Assembly: GCF_000208865.1 (NCBI RefSeq) | Contig: NC_018391.1 | Location: 1,426,001 to 1,490,000 of the forward strand | DNA length: 64,000 nucleotides | From: Neospora caninum Liverpool | Taxonomy: Eukaryota; Apicomplexa; Conoidasida; Eucoccidiorida; Sarcocystidae | Direction: 5' to 3' | Shown: in pieces, positions 45,401 through 55,730 of the stretch | Numbering within the stretch: position 1 is the stretch's first letter | Layout of the letters: each line of letters starts with the position of its first letter | Position numbers and translations under genes: made by a program | The notes under the pieces: generated by a model | Databases searched by the model: none | The model's input: only the letters and a program-made list of their open reading frames with translations | Told to the model about the DNA's origin: nothing

Positions 45401-48400
45401 ATGTCGAGCGACTCGTCGCTTCCGTCTCAGCATGGCTACCTCGCCTCTGCTCCTCCGACGCAGGAAGGTACGCGGCCTGCAGGCGTCCCAGACGCCGCTA
45501 CAAAGGCGAGTAACGGACACAGCTTCTCTTCCGCGTCGCCGTGGGAAGGGGGCGACGCCGAGGAGTCTCCGTCTGCGGGGAAAGGCGAGAGCAAGCGCGC
45601 GTTCGCCCCGGCCGAAGGCGTAGACAGCGCCAAGCGTCTGCGCGTCGATGCGGGGCAGTCAGAGCCGCAAGAAGACTTTCCGCTGCCTCCCGAAGCCATG
45701 CGACCGTTCGCGCCGATCGACCTCGCCAAGGCCGGAGGAGCCTCCGTTCTCCACTGTACACCCGACGCGTCGCTGCTCTCTCCTCTCCCCAAGAACGCCG
45801 ACGCTGGCGCGTCACGGCCCTCCTCTGGTGACGCGACGCGAGGGACCTCACCGCTCGGCGTTGAAGAGGAGGAGACAGACAGAGGCGCTACCGGCCAAGG
45901 CTCAGGTGGAGGTACGGCCCCCAGCGGGGCGATGGGCAGAAGGGGAGAAAATAAGCCAGTCGAAGTCGCCCCAAATGTCACCAGGTAGGACGAAAGGAGC
46001 AGGGCAAACGAGAGAAGGAAGAGCGAACGACGCGGCAGGAAGGAAAGTCATCCCTGCATTACTTTTGGAGCGCCTTTTAGTGAACTCTGCACGCACAAAC
46101 GCGCCAGACTCGATCGGTGTGCGCGACTTCGGTGTCGAGCCCGAGACACAAACGGTCGCCGAGTCTCCCTCTTTGAATCTGCGCACATCGGCTACCGAAC
46201 GGCTGCGACACAAGATCTCTGCATGCAGGCGGTCTGCCTTGCTGGACCGGCCTGTTGCGTGCGTTCTGTGTGGGGAGCGAAAAAGCGAGATGGTTTGCCG
46301 CAGCGCGTTGCCATGCTCTTGGCCCGTCAGACTCCCGCCCTACGACAAAAACGTGACGTCTTCGATCCTCGTTTCCAAGGCGACGTTCGACACAGTCAGT
46401 CTGCCCTCAGAGGAGTTCCGCGAGCGCCTCGAGGCGCCTTTATCTGGAGCCGTCAAGGAAGAGGAGACAGAGAAAGACAAAGAGAGCGAGGGCGAGAGTC
46501 TCTTGGGCCTCCCGGATCGTCCTCCTGTCCCTCTCGACGAAGCGAAACTGCGAGAACGCGAAGAGGTAGGTCGCGCCGAGGCCAGATCGCGGCTTTGGAG
46601 ATTTTTCACAGTCGGAAACCGCGCCGTAGCCATGTGTAGAGAAAGCGAAGTGCTGGACCCAAATGGGACGAAAGGAAGCACTCGCTCGCAATTTTAAAAA
46701 CAACGTGAATACCCCGGCAGGACAGTGGAGCCGAAACCTTCCACCTGGCGATCTTCCCTCCCGTGCTGGACGTTCTTGTTTCTGTGGAGAGTTTTTTGTC
46801 CGCGTGTCTCTCTCTCCAGGAGGCGTGGCGTCTCGCGCAACAGAAGGAGGGACGCGAGCCGTACAAACTCCCAAGCTGCAGCGCCTGGTTTGACGAGACC
46901 AAGATTGGAGCGATTGAACAGGATCTTTTGCCGACTCTGTTTGTCGGTGAGTCTTGAAACGCATGCAATTCCGTCGCCTCTCGAGGACGTAGGGGAACTC
47001 GTTCTTCGGAAGACAGCACACGCCCAAATCGTTTTCCCGTTTTCTACCGAGATGGACCTCTCTCCCGACGAGTGAAGGCGTCGATCGCTGTCTGATCCCA
47101 TGCCCAACCGTGCACCGTCTCCAGTTTTCTCTGCCTGTCTCGCTGCGTCGCGCGTCCTGTCTGTCTGGACTGCGCGACGCACCTTCATCGTTCGCGGTGC
47201 CTCGCAGACCTGCGCGCTGGGAGGCGTTTTGATTTTGGAGCGCGGAAGCGAGTCAACTTCGCTTCGGACTGCGGAGCATGTGAACGTTTTTTCCGACATT
47301 TCGCAACTGCAGACTCCGCGTTAACGGCCAGCGAACGCGAGGAACGCTACTTCCAACTTCGCCAGGCCATCGTCAGCCTCTACCGCAGTGACCCCACAAA
47401 GTATCTCTCCTTCTCCGAGTGCCGAAGAGCCATCGGTGAGTTGCGTGTGGATCTACTCTCCATTTCTTGTCTCGCTTCTCTTCCCTTCTGCTTCTCCACG
47501 CGCGTGTGATTTCTCTCTGTTTCCCTCCGTTTTCCTGACCTTGTCGATTCCGACCGTCTTCGTCCCCGTCTCCCCCTTCGTCTTCTCCACTCTCTCCTCT
47601 TTCGCGTGCCTCCCTTTCCGGGTGAAAGTGAGTGCATGCGCCGTGTCTTTCTTCCTTGTTCAGCGGCTGACGCGGCGTTGCTGCTGCGAGTTCATAGCTT
47701 CTTGGACTACTGGGGAGTCATCAACTTCCAAGCGGACCCCGCGACGATCCCGAGCGCCGTGGCCCGACGGAAAGATCTTCTGCTCAAAGACATCCAGGTA
47801 CTCTCTCCACACAGACCCTACCATCTCCTGAATGTTTCGCGCTACACACACAGGCAGGCGTATCTAGAAATATGCATGCGTACACATACACATACAAACA
47901 TATATATATGTATATATATATGTATAGTGGAACTGTGCAGTGACGGCGCGCACGGGCTCTTGACGTTTCAGAGTTCCTGGCCTACGCGAAGGCTTTCTTT
48001 TCTCCCGTGTTTTCTTTGCTTCCGGTATTTACATCGGCATGAAGAGAGCGCGCCGCCCTGCTACACACAAAAAGGGACAAATGTGGATAGGCCTATCTCT
48101 CTCTGTACGAGCATGCAAAAAGCAGGAGGCTTTCTACACCTCTGTAGATGTATCTCCATTTCTTGGTGTGGTGTGTGTGTGGATATTCACACGGTAGGAC
48201 TGTCACATACACATGTCCATTAGCAAGCGTGTAGCTGCGAGTCTTGTGGAGCTGTCGGGTGCACATTTCTGTGTCTTGGCAGGCTGTGCAGAAGAGCGGA
48301 GAGGCCTCTCGACTTCCTGGCGACAACGCGGATGCAGCTTCAGGAAAATCGCCGGCCTCGCTAGCGGGTTCTTCGTCATGCAGCCTCGACGACAGTCCAG

Positions 48401-51026
48401 CCACAGGAGGCGCTGGACCTTGGAGATGCGCTGCATGCGGCAAAATCTGTCTTTACTCGTACTACGTGCTCCGTCCGGGCGGTTCTCCCGGTGAGCGCGA
48501 GAGGAGACAGAAAGCCTTTTTCGGTTCAAGGCAACGTTTGCTCTTTGGTTCTTTCCCGCGTCTCTTTTCTCCATTTTCATCTTCTTCCTCGCTTTCGTGT
48601 CTTGCGAGGAAAGGGCTTTCCTCCGCCCTTCCGCGTCCTCGTCTTTGTCTTGTCGCCGTCTCTCGCGGTCTCCGCTTTGTCCTCGTCTCTCTACGGGTTT
48701 TCTGGCTTCTCTTTTAAATCTGCTTCTTTTGACTCCCCTCTTGTCTTTTTCGGCAGGCATCTCCTTGGGAGTTTTGGACAAGTGTGTCTGGTGCTTAAAG
48801 TGCTTCGCCGACGGCCGCTACCCTCCCGTCCTCACCGAGCGCAACTTCTTGAAGGTACAGAACTGAGGTTTTTTCAGTTTTCTCTCTTGAAGTTGATATT
48901 TTCCTGGCAGCGTTCATCTTTCTCTTTCAAGGCAGGCGAAAGACCGAGCGACGCTGCGCCTTGTTTTTTTTCGCTGTTTCAGTTCCCACTTTCTCTTTTC
49001 TTTCGCCCCCTCCCCTCCCCTGTGTTTGTCTTTCCTACGTCGTGCTTTTCTGTAGTGTCTACCGTTCTCCTTTCCTTTTTCTCACCTCGTTCTCGGCGTC
49101 CCTTCACCCCTCTTTACTCGCTCTCGCCTTTGTTGCGTTCCTTTCTCGTTTCAGTTCCTTTTCTTTCCTGCTTGCTTCCTGTCGGGTCTTGCCAGGTGGG
49201 GCTTCCGCTCCTGGGCAGCGACGGAAAGGACGGCAAATGGACGCTCGAGGAAACCGAGCGACTGATTGGTAAGAGGCGCATGCAGGCGATATACAGCAAT
49301 TCCGGAAACTGGGACAAGCCTGCGTGTGGCGAAGAAATTCGCCGATCCGCAGCACAGCGCCATCTCCCGCACGGCGCCTGTGTAGAGACGCGTCGAAGCG
49401 CCTCGTGGAGGCGCGGGGCTCGGCGGCCGCGCAGCCGTCTAGCGGAAACCCGGGGAAGGCAGCCTGCGAGGCGGCAGTGCTGGAGAAGCGTCACGATGCA
49501 TGCAAAGAAAAGCAAAAGACAGAACGGCCGAAACAGGGAGCGCGAATCCCCCGCGGAAAGGTCTCCTGCAGAGAAGCACAAGTGGTGGAGTGTTTCCTCT
49601 CAGACGCGCCCGCACGCAGTCGCGGGGCTCGTCTTCTTGCCTTTTCTTCCGTCTCTTTTCCCGCCATTCTTTTCTCGCTCGGCACGCTTCTTCACGTTTT
49701 TGTTTCCTGCTTTCTCTAGAGGGCATTGAAAGGTATTTGAACGACTGGAACGAGGTGGCCGCGTTCGTGGGAGGAGGTCGGACCGCCCAGATGTGCGTCG
49801 AGCGGTTCATTCAGCTACCGATCCAAGAGCCGCTGCCTTCTCGGTGAGTCTTTTGCTTGTTCGCCTTTTGCCTTTTTCGGATGTTTTCCCCTCCTGCCCT
49901 TCTTCTAGGTCGTCGCCTCGAAGTCGAGAGAACCTCGCGCCGGCCGCAGGTGTGCGTGTGCGCAGGCGGCCAAACGTGTCCGCCAGGTGCCGAGCGTTTG
50001 GAAGTGTTTCCCGTTTTTCGGTTTTCGCGTGTGATCGGAAGCCGTGTGGCGAGTCGGCGTGCGTCCGCGTCTTGTCCGGAGAGTCTGCGCTTCGCCGCGA
50101 ACGGCCTGTCGCGACATCCCCCGTGCGCCCGCCCCACAAAGTCTGCAGAGATCGCGTGACTGTCCACGGCGGTTTTCGCTTTCCTGCTCAGCAGCGCTGG
50201 CGAGGACGCTGGCCCCTTCCTCCACTTCAAGAATCCGCTGCTGTCGCTCCTCGCCTTCCTCGCCTCCACCGTCCACCCGTCGATCGCCGCAGCCGCCGCG
50301 CGCGCCGCTCTCCAAGAGGCCGTTGACCTGCTCGGGGACAAGGAGACACCGACGGAGACAGGGGAGACGGGGGAGACGGAGGGCGAGTGGGCAGGCGGAG
50401 GGCGCGAGGCGAACGGAGTGGAAAAGTCGCGCGCCAGAGTCGCTGCCAAGAAGGAAGACGGCGAGGCGGAGAGCAGGAGTGCGGCGGAGAAGGCGAAAGA
50501 GACGGAGAAGGAGAAGAAAGAGAAGATCAACGAGAGGCCGTGGCAGGCGAATCCCGAGAACAAGGGTTTGATTGCAGACCGGGACTTGCAAGCGGCGTGC
50601 GCGACGGCGCTTGCAGCTGGCGCGACTGAGGCTCGGACTCTGGCGAAAGTCGAGGAGAAGGAGATCGGCGAGTTGATGAGTGAAATTGTGAAGCTCCAAC
50701 TGGAGAAACTCGAACTGCGCATGCACAAGATGCAGATCCTCCAGTCCCGAATTGCTCGAAGCAAGACCGCCATGGTACGTCTTTCCGTTCTTCGCATTCA
50801 TTTTTCTCTGCGTCGGCGTTTCTCTCTGGTCCTCTTTCGTCCTCGTTTTTTTTGTCTTCGCTCTTCTTTCGGGCGGTGAAGCCTAGGACTGACGGAAGAG
50901 AAAACGCTGGCGCGATCCTTGTCTCTGTGTCTCCAGGAGAACAAATTCGCCCAGTTGCTCAACGAGCACAAAGACCTCGCGGCGGAGTTGGCGAAGACGA
51001 AAGAAGCTGCGCTGGCGGCGCTTTAA
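45401..51026 (+). CDS. SWI3/RSC8/SMARCC-type SWI/SNF subunit (SWIRM-ZZ-SANT), 825 aa
   Basis: Core scaffold of SWI/SNF chromatin remodellers, acting in the nucleus. Exons: 45401-45984, 46229-46565, 46820-46946, 47313-47435, 47664-47797, 48283-48490, 48757-48854, 49196-49268, 49720-49843, 50195-50774, 50937-51026; all join in phase and end in TAA. SWIRM is residues about 308-435 (YKLPSCSAWFD, LRQAIVSLYRSDPTKYL, LLLRVHSFLDYWGVINF). A ZZ-like zinc finger lies at about 482-530 (WRCAACGKICLYSYY, KCVWCLKCFADGRYP). SANT is about 549-600 (KWTLEETERLI, YLNDWNEVAAFVG, CVERFIQLPI). Then come LHFKNPLLSLLAFLA, an acidic linker, and a coiled coil (EEKEIGELMSEIVKLQLEKL) to the end. The N-terminal 300 residues are disordered; the exon 2 acceptor is the least certain. 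An in-frame upstream GTG-started frame (45155) was not used because 45401 is the first plausible ATG. Confidence 0.92.
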
Positions 51027-52490
51027 CTCTTTGGCTGCTCTCAAGAACGCGACTCGAAGCCTTTGCTGATTCCTCAGCGCAGTGCTCGAGAGGGAGAAAA
51101 AGGAGCAACGGTCCCAGCTCGGGTTCTCTTGGGAGAAGGTTCCCGACGGAGACGGCGTGCAGTCGATGCCGCTGCCGTTTCGGTTTTTTGTTTCCTTCTC
51201 TCCACTCTGAGACGCGCGCGAGGTGCCGTACTGGGAGAGCACACTTTGGAGCGTCTTCGCTGGGGTCGAGACGCAGGTTGGTTTTTTCGCCCTTTGCTTT
51301 TTTTTTTTTCTCGGTGCGTTTCTGCGAACTTCCCTGTCAGTGCCCGAACGTCTTCGCGTTTCCATGCTCGGCCTTGCGGACCGGAGTCTACGGCCGTTTC
51401 GATCGCCCTGGAAAGACGGGTAGTGTGCCGCAAGGTTCGCGAGTAATCTTGAAGTGACAAGGAAGTTTCGTCGTGAAAAAAGGACGCAACGCTCGGAGAG
51501 AAGCTGCCGCCTCTTGTCCAGGAAATCCGAGCGGTCGCGGGTGTACTGACAGCCCGGGCGAGGGCACTGCATGTGCGACTTCTCGCCTGTCTCTGCTCTC
51601 CGCTCGACCTTCCTTCTCGTCACTTCACAGTGCCACGCTTCCCGGAATCCGATTGCTGTTCGATAGATAAAGCCACATGTGTAATATATACACATACCTA
51701 TATGTATATATATCTACATATGCATATATATATCTGTGTGTATATGTATCTATATGTCTATGTATTTTATATGCTTGAGTGGCGATGGGATCGGTAGGAC
51801 TGGAGTGGCCGCTGCGTCTTGAATGTCAGCAGCGAAGAGTCGAGGCGCAAAGGAGCGAGGCACACGCGGAGCCTTCTCTGCTGGAGTTTAAAAGCTTCCA
51901 TTTTAGTCACTCCCGAGTTTCTCATTTTATTTCTCCTCGCCCACCTTATAAAAAACTTGGAAACAGCCGTATCCCGCGCACACTCATGTATTCTATACAT
52001 ATATAAAAGTATACAGATAAAAACGGACGGACATATAGACAGAAAGATGAGATATATACACGTACATGCAAATCTATAATCGAAAACGATGTATCTGTGA
52101 ATGCGTGCTTTGAAGTGAACCACGTATGGATCCTTACGAGGATCCGTTTCCCCGTCCACGTTCGTATAAATGTGCATCTGTGGATTTCTGCTGCTACCAG
52201 AAGCGCCGCCCCCGCGAGATATACGGGTAGCAGAATGAACATGCATGCAGAGGCAGCCTCACACATTGCACCCGAGTCTCTCCCGGTCACTGATAAAAGT
52301 GCGCCAAGATCCCGCCTGTTGACTTGTGAACTTCGTCGGCGAGAGTGTGTTTCCGAAAAAGCGCACGCAAACACGCCTGCCAGCCCTGCGCGAGCGAAAG
52401 GAAAAAGGCGTCAGCTTTTGAGGCGAAAGAAACACGTGATGAGGGCAATGAGACTCTCAGAGACTGGAAGGCGGAAAAAGTGGGTCGGAT
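51027..52490. other. Convergent 3' region
   Basis: 1.46 kb between the stop codons of the SWI3-like gene (plus) and the hypothetical protein gene (minus). It contains TA/TATG microsatellite at about 51685-51770 and no supported gene; 3' UTRs of both genes are expected here. Confidence 0.6.
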
Positions 52491-55400
52491 CTACCCGGAG
52501 CGGAGCCAAGCAAAAGAGTCTTCGACGTCTCGCCACCGCGCAAGTTCGGCTGCGCGTTGCGTTCTCCCGAAAGATCTCAAAAAATCTTCAAACAACGTTC
52601 TGGAACGCGCAACGGGGTTTCTCACAGACCGCCTTTCGGCGCACCTCCCCCCACAGCACACTCGTCCGTCCGTTTCGTGTGTCTCACCTGCGCCAACGAG
52701 GCTGTCTCCTTCCTCTCTTTGCCTGTTTCGCTTCTCTCCTTTGTCTCCTCTCTTTCGTCCTTCCCCCGTTACTTTGTCAGCCTCGCTCACTGCCGCGTGC
52801 ACATCATCGCCAAGTCCTGTGTGTGAGAGAGAAGAGGAAGAAAGAGAACAAGAGGAAGAAGATTTTCCCTTTTCGGAGAAACATGCGGACGATTCGGAAG
52901 ACTTCGTGCGGTCCCTTTCTGGATCGAAAGAGGAAACCGAAGTCGAGCAGGACGACACGGAACGACGCCATTCGTCTGAGGGCTCTTCCGTCTTGAACGG
53001 GGAAGGCACACGCGTTTCGAGTTCTCCCGAGGAGGCAGAAGAGCTCGAGGCATGCGCGCCGTGCCACACGCAAGAGGTGGCCTCGTTCGAAAGCGGAGGA
53101 AGCGCGTGAAGAGGAGAAGAAAGAGACGAAGCAGCAACCGAAGATGAGGGAAGAGGAGACGAAGGCACAGAAGACGAAAGAGAAGCCGAGCGAAGAGGCG
53201 AAGAGGGAAGAGAAGAAGGAGAAGGAATAGGAGAAGGAAGGGAAGTTGAGGGGCGCGGAGGACGAGAAGACGGCCGCGAGGAAGAAGTTGCGCTTTCCAT
53301 CGAGTCAGCAGAAATCTGGTGTGCCGGCGACTCGGCACTGTCGCCTCGAGAAGTCGAGGACAACGCGCTTCCTGTTGAGTTCGTCTGCCGACTTTGCTGA
53401 GACTCTCTTTGGAGCGAATCTGTCCCAGAAACAGAGACTGCCGAGAACGGATGTGAACTGCTGGCCGCATGCAGGCGCGTCCCGTCCTCCTCACGAGCGA
53501 GACGGCGCTGCGCCTGCTCAAGTGCCTCCAGAGAGACGCGAGGAAGTGGGAGAGACGAGAGATACCTGCCGGCCCTCTCAAGGCGCTCGCGCCGAGCCGC
53601 CACGCGAAGCAGAAACTCGCACAGGGTGCGCTGCTGAGCATTCAGCCGCGCAGGCGACGGAAACCACCTGCGCGACGACAGATGTCGAGAAGACGGCCTG
53701 TTCCCTTCGCCCTCCACGCTTTCTGAGCAGAGTTCGCCGGTGTTGCGCGTGGCGGTCTGGTCGTCCGTTCGCGTCTCTCTCTCAGCCTCGGTGGCTGCCC
53801 CGTCTCTTCTGCTCCCTTCCTCTCCACCGGTCGCGCTCCGAATTTTTTTCGGGCTCTGAGAATCATGAGACAAGGAAGACGAACAGAGAGACGAAGCAGA
53901 TTCGCGGACGGAAGGCGCGAGAGACGCGTCATTTCGAGAGCCTTGATCCTGGTCGGGACTCTGGAGAGGCGACTCGCCAGTGCCGTGACAGCTGGGAGAA
54001 ACGGCGACGGCACGGCCGCTCCCTGGACGGTGTCGCAGCGCCTGTCTGTGAGTTGAAGTCTTTTCGGCCGCGCGAGAAGGCGACCGCGGAGGCCCAGCAG
54101 CGGCAAAAGGTGAGCTCGTCGGCAGATCTGCGCGCAGTGCCGCCGATCCTGTCTCGCGTGCGCTCTCGGCAGCTTTGCGCGGGACTGTCTCTGCCAGCGT
54201 TTTCCGCAGTTTCCCTGGCCTCGCATCGCTCGCGCCGCCCCAGTCCGGTCGAGGAAGCGAGGCGAGCTGTCTCTGGAGCAACGCATCGGCGAGGCTCCGC
54301 TGGAAAGCTGCTTGGTCGATCACCGTGATCACTCCCGACGCGCCAAACCCTCCACGTGCGTCCACGTCGAGGATGCGCAGTCGCTTGAAACCTGAAAATT
54401 CCTCGTCTGAGTCGGATTCTCCTCCACAGGTCGGCGACTCGCTGAACGGTCCCCATCGCCGGGGACGCGGGGACGTCGGGCGAGTCGCGACGGGGCAAAA
54501 GGCCGCAACGCATGCACACCCCGCAAGTGCGTGGGAGACGCCGAGCGCCTGCGCGCCGCCGTCCTGGGCACAAAGGCCCTCGCGATCGAGCCGAGACGCA
54601 TCGCACCGGCAGCAGGCAGAAAACCTTCCCGACTCCACGCATGGGGCGAGAAGAGGCGGGGAGGGGCCGCCGTCTCGCCAGCACTCGCACCACGCTCCGC
54701 TGTACGTACACTCGGGCGCGTCGAAGCCTGCACGTGTTTTTGCCGGGAGGCCTCGCCGACTTGCCAGGACGTCTTCGCAGCGCTCTTCTCTGCCGCTCGC
54801 CCAACCCGCCCGCACGAGGCGCGACTCCTGGGGGACGCAGGCACTCGGCGGCTCTTCCGTAGGAAACCAAGACGAGAAAGATGGAAGAGAAGGCGAGAAA
54901 GACGAAAGAGACTCCCGCGAGGAGGCGGCCATGCAGTGCTTCTCGTCGAACTCTGGAAGGCCGTTTCTGCGGAGGGTTTGTGGAGCATGCTCGGGCTTCT
55001 GTCGCGCGCGCACGTCACCGCCCTTTCGCTCTTCCTCGGACACGCGATCTTTGCTGGAAATATCCTCGCCGTCTTTGCTGGAAGCTTCCTCGCCGTCTTT
55101 GCTGGCACGATCCTCGCCGTCTTTGCTGCAAGTTTCCTCGCCGTCTTTGCTGGCACGATCCTCGCCATCTTGGCTGGCACGATCCTCGCCGTCTTTGCTG
55201 GAAGTCTCCTCTCCTGTCTTCCTCGTCGTAGCCGGCCCCTGGCCTGCCTCGCGGTCCTTCCTCGCGAGGTGCGAGGCGCGCCTCCCCGTGGCGAGGGAGG
55301 ACAAAGCAGCCTTCTTCCTGGACAGCGGGCAGCTCGTCTTCTTCCGCTTCTTCGCTGCTCCCTCCCGCGAAGCGCTCGACAGTCGCGAGGCACGCAAGAA

Positions 55401-55616
55401 GTCTGTGCGCGTCTCGCCTTTCTTTTTGCGGACAGCGCGTTTCTCTTCTCTCTCCAACCCGCTCGCGCGCTTCGCACGACGCAACGCACTCGAGGAAACC
55501 GGGTCTCGCCCGTTCCCATCTTGGCGTAACGCCAGCGAGGACTGCGTCGCCGAAGCGGTTGCTTTGCTCTTTGCGCGCCGCGCGGGCGTCTTCGCGCTCT
55601 TCTCCGACCGAGCCAT
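52491..55616 (-). CDS. Hypothetical low-complexity protein, single long exon, 1,041 aa
   Basis: No family recognised. The ATG at 55616 is the first in a frame that is open upstream to about 55730. Rich in Ser, Arg, Glu and Ala, so mostly disordered. Visible parts: a basic N-terminus (ARRAKSKATA, KRAVRKKKGE); seven 8-residue repeats (KDGEDRAS and variants) around residues 135-190; a Cys-rich patch (CTYSGAWCECW, CCRCDASRL, CACVAAFC); a possibly folded stretch (RLRILDVDARGGFGASGV, then AFQRSLADALLQRQL); helical segments (LCEFLLRVAARRERLERAG); and a C-terminal helix (TLFEDFLRSFGRTQRAAELA). The stop TAG overlaps a possible GTAGAT donor, so a further exon cannot be excluded. Long ORFs on the opposite strand exist in this GC-rich stretch, which lowers confidence. 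Confidence 0.6.
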   Translation of the reverse strand: MARSEKSAKTPARRAKSKATASATQSSLALRQDGNGRDPVSSSALRRAKRASGLEREEKRAVRKKKGETRTDFLRASRLSSASREGAAKKRKKTSCPLSRKKAALSSLATGRRASHLARKDREAGQGPATTRKTGEETSSKDGEDRASQDGEDRASKDGEETCSKDGEDRASKDGEEASSKDGEDISSKDRVSEEERKGGDVRARQKPEHAPQTLRRNGLPEFDEKHCMAASSRESLSSFSPSLPSFSSWFPTEEPPSACVPQESRLVRAGWASGREERCEDVLASRRGLPAKTRAGFDAPECTYSGAWCECWRDGGPSPPLLAPCVESGRFSACCRCDASRLDREGLCAQDGGAQALGVSHALAGCACVAAFCPVATRPTSPRPRRWGPFSESPTCGGESDSDEEFSGFKRLRILDVDARGGFGASGVITVIDQAAFQRSLADALLQRQLASLPRPDWGGASDARPGKLRKTLAETVPRKAAESARETGSAALRADLPTSSPFAAAGPPRSPSRAAEKTSTHRQALRHRPGSGRAVAVSPSCHGTGESPLQSPDQDQGSRNDASLAPSVRESASSLCSSSLSHDSQSPKKIRSATGGEEGSRRDGAATEAERETRTDDQTATRNTGELCSESVEGEGNRPSSRHLSSRRWFPSPARLNAQQRTLCEFLLRVAARRERLERAGRYLSSLPLPRVSLEALEQAQRRLAREEDGTRLHAASSSHPFSAVSVSGTDSLQRESQQSRQTNSTGSALSSTSRGDSAESPAHQISADSMESATSSSRPSSRPPRPSTSLPSPIPSPSSLPSSPLRSASLSSSVPSSPLPSSSVAASSLSSPLHALPPLSNEATSCVWHGAHASSSSASSGELETRVPSPFKTEEPSDEWRRSVSSCSTSVSSFDPERDRTKSSESSACFSEKGKSSSSCSLSSSSLSHTGLGDDVHAAVSEADKVTGEGRKRGDKGEKRNRQREEGDSLVGAGETHETDGRVCCGGRCAERRSVRNPVARSRTLFEDFLRSFGRTQRAAELARWRDVEDSFAWLRSG
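55048..55212. repeat. 24-bp coding tandem repeat
   Basis: About seven units of a 24-bp sequence (plus strand CTCGCCGTCTTTGCTGGCAC and four more bases) inside the hypothetical gene, encoding 8-residue KDGED-type repeats on the minus strand. Likely to vary in copy number. Confidence 0.9.
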
Positions 55617-55730
55617 CCGGGTGTCTCTCCAGATTCGCGGCAGGCGACTGCTCGCAACAATAGGCCGTGGCGTGCTCCCAGAGGCCGTGGTGGCCGAGCG
55701 CAAGTCGCCCTCAAGGTGAAGCAGCGAGAG

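Noticed and set aside
54175..55719. 514-codon plus-strand ORF opposite the hypothetical gene
   Set aside because: Shadow frame in a GC-rich stretch; shorter than the minus-strand frame and lacking its folded-looking islands. Not fully excluded.
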